Source: JACCTU01 sp963848525
GTDB lineage: Bacteria > Actinomycetota > Thermoleophilia > Gaiellales > Gaiellaceae
NCBI GenBank assembly: GCA_963848525.1
Contig: CAWKDZ010000001.1
Span: 310,001-374,000, forward strand
Direction of reading: 5' to 3'
DNA: 64,000 nucleotides
The notes beneath the pieces were generated by a model. It was not told where the DNA came from. It searched no databases and saw only the letters and a list, made by a program, of their open reading frames with translations. Shown here in pieces: positions 60,571 to 64,000 of this stretch (position 1 is its first letter; the number at the start of each line of letters is the position of its first letter). The translations under genes and the position numbers were made by a program.

Positions 60571-60929
60571 GCGTGCGCCCCGAGCGCTCCCCAGGCGAGC
60601 CGGTCGCCGACCTCGATCGAGAGGCGTTCGGTTTCGCCCGCGGCGAGCTCGAGAGCCGAGTGCGCGCCGCGCCGAAAGGCAGCGCGCCACGGCTTCAGCC
60701 GGCGCTTGACGCCGAGAACGGTCAAGTCCTTGTCGAGGAAGAGCACGTCGATCGCGAAGCGCATGAACGCCGTGTGCACCGACCACGTCGGCTTGATCAG
60801 CATGCCGTGACCTCGCTCCAGGCCTTCGCGCCCGAGCAATCCGCGCCCGCGGTTGAAGAACCCGTCGGCCATCTCACAGCGTTCGCAGACGACCTGCCCG
60901 TCCTGGGCGACAAGAACGATCGAATTCAC
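60567..60929 (-). CDS. DUF192 protein
   Basis: 120 residues: CEMADGFFNRGRGLLGREGL, IKPTWSVHTAFMRFAIDVLF, LDKDLTVLGVKRRLKPW and ALELAAGETERLSIEVGDRL. Typical DUF192 compact beta fold with MRFAIDVLF; no signal peptide here. Commonly next to Tad or prepilin genes. ATG start. Confidence 0.88.
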   Translation of the reverse strand: MNSIVLVAQDGQVVCERCEMADGFFNRGRGLLGREGLERGHGMLIKPTWSVHTAFMRFAIDVLFLDKDLTVLGVKRRLKPWRAAFRRGAHSALELAAGETERLSIEVGDRLAWGALGAHA

Positions 60930-60973
60930 GGCAGCCAGTATCGCGTCGCGTCGCGCGAGTGGCTTCTACCGAA

Positions 60974-60993
60974 CGGGTGGTTCGAACCACCCG
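60974..60993. promoter_or_regulatory. Perfect 20-base palindrome in the divergent Tad promoter region
   Basis: CGGGTGGTTC followed by its reverse complement GAACCACCCG, between the DUF192 start (60929) and flp (61103). It could be an operator or a transcript hairpin. No regulator is assigned. Confidence 0.4.
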
Positions 60994-61102
60994 CCGGACA
61001 GCCCGCACGGGCGAGGCGGGCTACCCATCGCCGCCAGTACCAATGCTTCCTGCAAAGCGAGGGCGGTGGTCGTCCTTGCGCTTACCAGGAGGTAACACCT
61101 CA

Positions 61103-61291
61103 ATGTTCGATCGTTTCAGCACCTGGGCGACCGCCCTGCTCACCAGCTCGAAGGACGAGAGCGGCCAGACCTTCGTCGAGTACGCACTCGTGCTCTCGGT
61201 GATCGTCGTCGGCGTCCTGCTCGCCGCCACGTGGACCGGCCTCACCGCCGCCATCACGGGCGCGATCAACACGGTCATCACGGCCCTCTAA
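61103..61291 (+). CDS. flp: Flp/Fap-type pilin
   Basis: 62 residues with a strong ribosome site AGGAGGT nine bases upstream. Short leader ending ...SSKDESG, then QTFVEYALVLSVIVVGVLLA with Glu at +5: class III (Flp) prepilin, cleaved after Gly. The tail LTAAITGAINTVITAL is short. Major subunit of the Tad pilus. Confidence 0.93.
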   Translation: MFDRFSTWATALLTSSKDESGQTFVEYALVLSVIVVGVLLAATWTGLTAAITGAINTVITAL

Positions 61292-61322
61292 GGGACGGGA
61301 GACCAGACGCTCCACGGGTCAA

Positions 61323-61343
61323 GGGCCTCCCTTGCGGAGGCCC
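61323..61343 (+). terminator. Intercistronic hairpin after flp
   Basis: GGGCCTCC-cttgc-GGAGGCCC, 8-bp perfect stem, 31 bases after the flp stop and before tadE. Could attenuate transcription so that pilin exceeds the minor genes. Confidence 0.6.
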
Positions 61344-61356
61344 TGACCGCACTTCC

Positions 61357-61740
61357 ATGCAGATGACACACACCCGCATACACAAGATTTGGTCGAAGCT
61401 GCTGCGCGCGGACGGCCAGGCGTTCGTCGAGTTCGCGATCGTCCTGCCGGTCCTCGTGCTCCTGGTCTTCGGGATCGCGCAGTTCGGCATCGCCTTCCGC
61501 AACTACCTCGCGATCACGGACACGGCGCGAGTCGCTGCGCGCGCAGCTGCCGTCAAGCGGACCAGCAGCCCTTGTGCAGCCGCGACGACCTCGATCCAGA
61601 ACAACGTTTCGGCGAGCCAGTGGGCTCAGATCTCGAGCCGGATCACCTGCACGGCCGGCCCGAACGTCGGCGACCAGGTCAAGATCACGATCAAGTACCC
61701 GTACACGATCGGCCTTCCGGGCGTCGAGCGCGTCCGGTGA
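61357..61740 (+). CDS. TadE-like pseudopilin
   Basis: 127 residues from ATG 61357. Prepilin-like RADGQAFVEFAIVLPVLVLL with Glu five residues after the cleavage Gly, helix continuing LVFGIAQFGIAFRNYLAITD, then ARVAARAAAVKRTSSP and a C-terminal soluble part with a Cys pair. TadE-family minor pilin. Confidence 0.88.
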   Translation: MQMTHTRIHKIWSKLLRADGQAFVEFAIVLPVLVLLVFGIAQFGIAFRNYLAITDTARVAARAAAVKRTSSPCAAATTSIQNNVSASQWAQISSRITCTAGPNVGDQVKITIKYPYTIGLPGVERVR

Positions 61741-61770
61741 TCTGACCGCGAGCGCGACGGAGCGAATGGA

Positions 61771-62705
61771 ATGACGACGCTCCTTACCCGTCTCCGTGAC
61801 GAGTCCGGCCAGGCCTTCGTCTTCATTGCAGCCATCCTCACCGCGCTGGTCGGAATGAGCGCGCTCGTGATCGATGTCGGCTCCTGGTATCAGGCCGACA
61901 GGCGCCTCCAGACCGCTGCCGACGCTGCGGCGCTCGCCGGGGCCCAGGAGCTCCCGCTCGACCAGGGCGCTGCGAGGAGTGAGGCGCTGCAGTACGCGCA
62001 GCACAACTACGCCGGGATCGCGGACCCGACCGTCTCGTTCCCCGATGCGCGGCACGATCGACGTCGTCGCCGAGGCAGACACCCCGGGAATCTTCGCTCC
62101 CGTGCTCGAGCTCGGCCTTCGACGTCGTGACCGTGCACGCGGAGGCGCAGGCGAAGGTCGTCGCGCCGCTCGAACTGAAGAACGTCGCTGCCGATCGGGG
62201 TCCACAAGTGAGCATGCGCCTGCATCGTCACGGACCCGGGCTGCTTCGGCGAGCCGAAGACGCTCGACGTTCGACGAGGACGACCGAATTCGATCCGACG
62301 AAGAGCAAGTTCGGCCTGCTCGACCTGGACCGCGACGGCAACGCCGGCGCCGGCGACATGAAGGACTGGATCGAGAACGGGTACCCGGACGCGCTTCCCA
62401 TCGACACCGACTATCCCGCCCGCGAACGGCGAGAAGAACGGCATCAAGAAGGAGCTCGAAGACGCGGCCGACGAGGAGCGCATGCTGCTGTTCCCGGTCT
62501 ACGACACCGCGCACGCGACGGCCGGCTATCACATCATCGGCTGGGCCGCCTTCGTCATCGACGACGTCGTGAAGTGGAACGGCAACGACCACGGCAACTC
62601 ACCGGCCACTTCGTGACCTTCATCGCGACCAGCCTCGCCGGCGGCGACACGAACCCCGACCCCAACAGCAATTTCGGCGTGCACGTAGTCACGCTCACCA
62701 AATAG
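61771..62705 (+). pseudogene. TadG-like pilus protein, broken by about seven frameshifts
   Basis: N-terminus intact: DESGQAFVFIAAILTALVGM, SALVIDVGSWYQADRRLQTA, ADAAALAGAQELPL. From ~62048 onward conserved text moves between three frames: GTIDVVAEADTPGIFAPVL, FDVVTVHAEAQAKVVAPLEL, PIGVHK, ACIVTDPGCFGEPKTL, SKFGLLDLDRDGNAGAGDMK, NGEKNGIKKELEDAADEERM, LLFPVYDTAHATAGYHIIGW and LTGHFVTFIATSLAGGD to TAG 62705. Protein-level conservation across breaks suggests recent indels or sequence errors rather than old decay. Anchors the Tad pilus in relatives. Confidence 0.75.
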
Positions 62706-62725
62706 AGAAGCGAAAGGAAGCTCCC

Positions 62726-63515
62726 GTGACGAAACTCCGACTCAGAAACCTGATGCTGCCCGTGGCGCTCGCCGTGATTGCGGCCGTGCTCGTCGGCATC
62801 TACATCGTCAGCTACCGCGACAGCGTCACGGAGGGTGCCGGCCTCGTCGAGGTCCAGGTCGCTTCCCGTGACATCCCGGCGAACACGCAGGGAACGGAGG
62901 TCGCGAGCGGCGGCTATCTCAAGACCGAGATGGTCCCGCGACGCGCAGTCGTTTCCGGCTCGGTCGTCTCCGGAGCGGCGCTGACCTCGAAAGTGGTGAC
63001 CGACCCGATCTACAAGGGCGAGCAGATCACGCTTCGCCACTTCGCGCCGGCCCAGCAGGGCGGGATCTTTGCGGAGTTCTCCGGCAAGGAGCGGGCGATC
63101 GCCGTCCTCGGCGAGCCGCAGCAGCTGCTCGCGGGCACGCTCTCCAGGGGCGACCGCGTCGACGTCGTCGCCACCGCTCACTACACCGGCAACAAGACGC
63201 CACGCCGTGCGACGACCAAGGTCGTGCTGCGGGACCTGCTCGTGCTCGAGGCACCCGAAGAGGCCACCACGGAGCAGATCGCCAACAAAGAGCAGATGAG
63301 CGCGATGCTCGTCATGACCGACAGCCAGGCCCAGACGATGGGCTGGGCGATGAGGATGAGCAACTGGTTCCTCGCTCTGCGGCCGACGCAGAACCCGAGC
63401 GAAGAGCGCAACGAGCGTCGAAACACTGCGCTCGTTCCTCGCCCGCGGTCTGCCGCGGAGCAAGGCGGACAACGTGATCGGCGGGGACTTCCCGTGGGGC
63501 GTCGATGAACCGTAA
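62726..63515 (+). CDS. cpaB: CpaB/RcpC Tad pilus assembly protein (one frameshift)
   Basis: About 262 residues when repaired. N-terminal helix (RNLMLPVALAVIAAVLVGIY), SAF-domain region VEVQVASRDIPANTQGTEVA with KGEQITLRHFAPAQQGGIFA, and ERAIAVLGEPQQLLAGTLSR, GDRVDVVATAHYTGN. Near 63405-63420 the frame shifts into VETLRSFLARGLPRSKADNV then IGGDFPWGVDEP to TAA 63515; length 3n+1. Overlaps the cpaE start. Confidence 0.85.
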
Positions 63516-64000
63516 AGACGACACCCTTCGCGTCCTGTTGAGCGGACCGGCGGCGGACGACGTCGCCGGGACGCTCGAGGACCAGCCTGCGATCTCCGTG
63601 ATCCGCGCTGCGGCTGCGGGTCACGGAGCATCGCGGGGTTCCGCGGATGTGATGCTGCACGTGCTCGACTCGTCGTCCCATGGCGTCGCTGAGAGCATCC
63701 GGCTCGTCCGCGAGTCGGCCGATGCGCCGCTGATCCTGGCGGCCTACGGCGAGCCCAATGGGATCGTCGAGACCGGACTTGCAGTGGGCGCGGCTGACGT
63801 GCTCGTGCTGCCGCAGCCCGCGGAGACGCTGCTGTTCGCGATTCGCAAGGCGGCGATGGCTGTTCCCAGCACCGGTCACGGCAAGGTCGTGACCGTCTTC
63901 TCCCCGAAGGGCGGCAGCGGCAAGTCCGTCGTGGCGACGAACCTCGCGGTTGCGGTCGCCCGGTCGGGCGTGCGCACGCTGCTGATCGACCTCGACCTCC
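63505..64000 (+). CDS. cpaE: CpaE/TadZ-like ATPase (3' partial)
   Basis: From ATG 63505 to the window end without a stop. A receiver-like atypical domain (~1-120: LRVLLSGPAADDVAGTLEDQ ... AADVLVLPQPAETLLFAIRK) is followed by a ParA/MinD ATPase with deviant Walker A VFSPKGGSGKSVVATNLAVA. Localises the Tad secretion apparatus. Truncated by the window edge. Confidence 0.9.
   Translation, partial: MNRKDDTLRVLLSGPAADDVAGTLEDQPAISVIRAAAAGHGASRGSADVMLHVLDSSSHGVAESIRLVRESADAPLILAAYGEPNGIVETGLAVGAADVLVLPQPAETLLFAIRKAAMAVPSTGHGKVVTVFSPKGGSGKSVVATNLAVAVARSGVRTLLIDLDL

Noticed and set aside
60930..61102. c-di-GMP (GEMM) riboswitch before flp
   Set aside because: A TGCAAAGC string is suggestive, but the GGCAAACC and ACGCAAAGCC cores and flanking stems are missing.
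62195..62235. In-frame TGA near ACIVTDPGCFG in the TadG-like gene as a second selenocysteine
   Set aside because: It lies among many frameshifts; the TGA is only in frame in one of the three broken readings, and relatives are not redox proteins.

Overview
The window is about 64 kb of very GC-rich DNA with dense, short-gapped genes, frequent GTG and TTG starts, and many 1 or 4 base stop/start overlaps. The gene content is that of a free-living actinobacterium: a SucA-type 2-oxoglutarate dehydrogenase E1, Obg-NadD-RsfS, Tig-ClpP-ClpX, the Mre/RodA elongasome, a Tad pilus, a sortase with an LPxTG substrate, and RNase E/G with long basic arms. From memory of protein families, many small conserved proteins here look like class Thermoleophilia (Gaiellales-like). 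That placement is an inference.

Layout. 1-3253 (+): a glycosyltransferase-PHP fusion cut by the window edge, a degenerate uracil-DNA glycosylase-like protein and a presenilin-like membrane protein. 3257-6670 (-): RlmD, an ABC exporter pair and a YjbQ protein. 6691-12635 (+): an M3-like peptidase, then an overlapping operon with a cyclic-2,3-diphosphoglycerate-synthetase-like GTPase, carbamate kinase, a cupredoxin and membrane proteins. 12668-13141 (-): a small heat-shock protein, divergent from ornithine carbamoyltransferase (13236-14180). 14344-17685: small proteins, tRNA-Ala(TGC), secreted proteins and a DUF4037 protein. 17745-20720 (+): a thioredoxin-like lipoprotein with an in-frame TGA exactly where the first CxxC cysteine should be, then a formamidase-like hydrolase, kynureninase and a family-4 UDG. 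20721-28195 (mostly -): BON protein, diguanylate cyclase, 2-oxoglutarate dehydrogenase E1 and a proline-rich secreted protein.

28380-37125: primary-type sigma factor, tRNA-Ala(GGC) abutting a PD-(D/E)XK nuclease ORF, and rsfS-nadD-obg-rpmA-rplU-rne read leftward with two opposite-strand genes interposed. 37458-53122 (-): one almost continuous tract, read from the right as tig-clpP-clpX-ggt-folC-(micro-membrane protein)-(zinc-ribbon protein)-ndk-methyltransferase-maf, then an opposite-strand REP-associated transposase with flanking palindromes, then mreB-mreC-mreD-mrdA-rodA-DUF697. 53209-59980 (+ mostly): histidine kinase, tRNA-Leu(TAG) on the minus strand, a secreted protein, a processive GT2 glycosyltransferase, a 50-residue LPFTG protein, a sortase, a GH26-like hydrolase (minus) and a PAS-LuxR regulator. 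60040-64000: prepilin peptidase and a DUF192 protein (minus), diverging from Flp pilin, TadE, TadG-like, CpaB and CpaE, the last cut by the window end.

Most notable are the candidate UxxC selenoprotein, the presenilin/SPP-like protein with a domain inserted between its two aspartates, the minimal LPxTG-sortase-glycosyltransferase cassette, and the REP transposase between maf and mreB. Several genes, including essential ones (rpoD, rsfS, nadD), carry single-base frameshifts. This points to indel errors in the sequence around 28-31 kb and 62-63.5 kb, and broken genes there should be read with that in mind.
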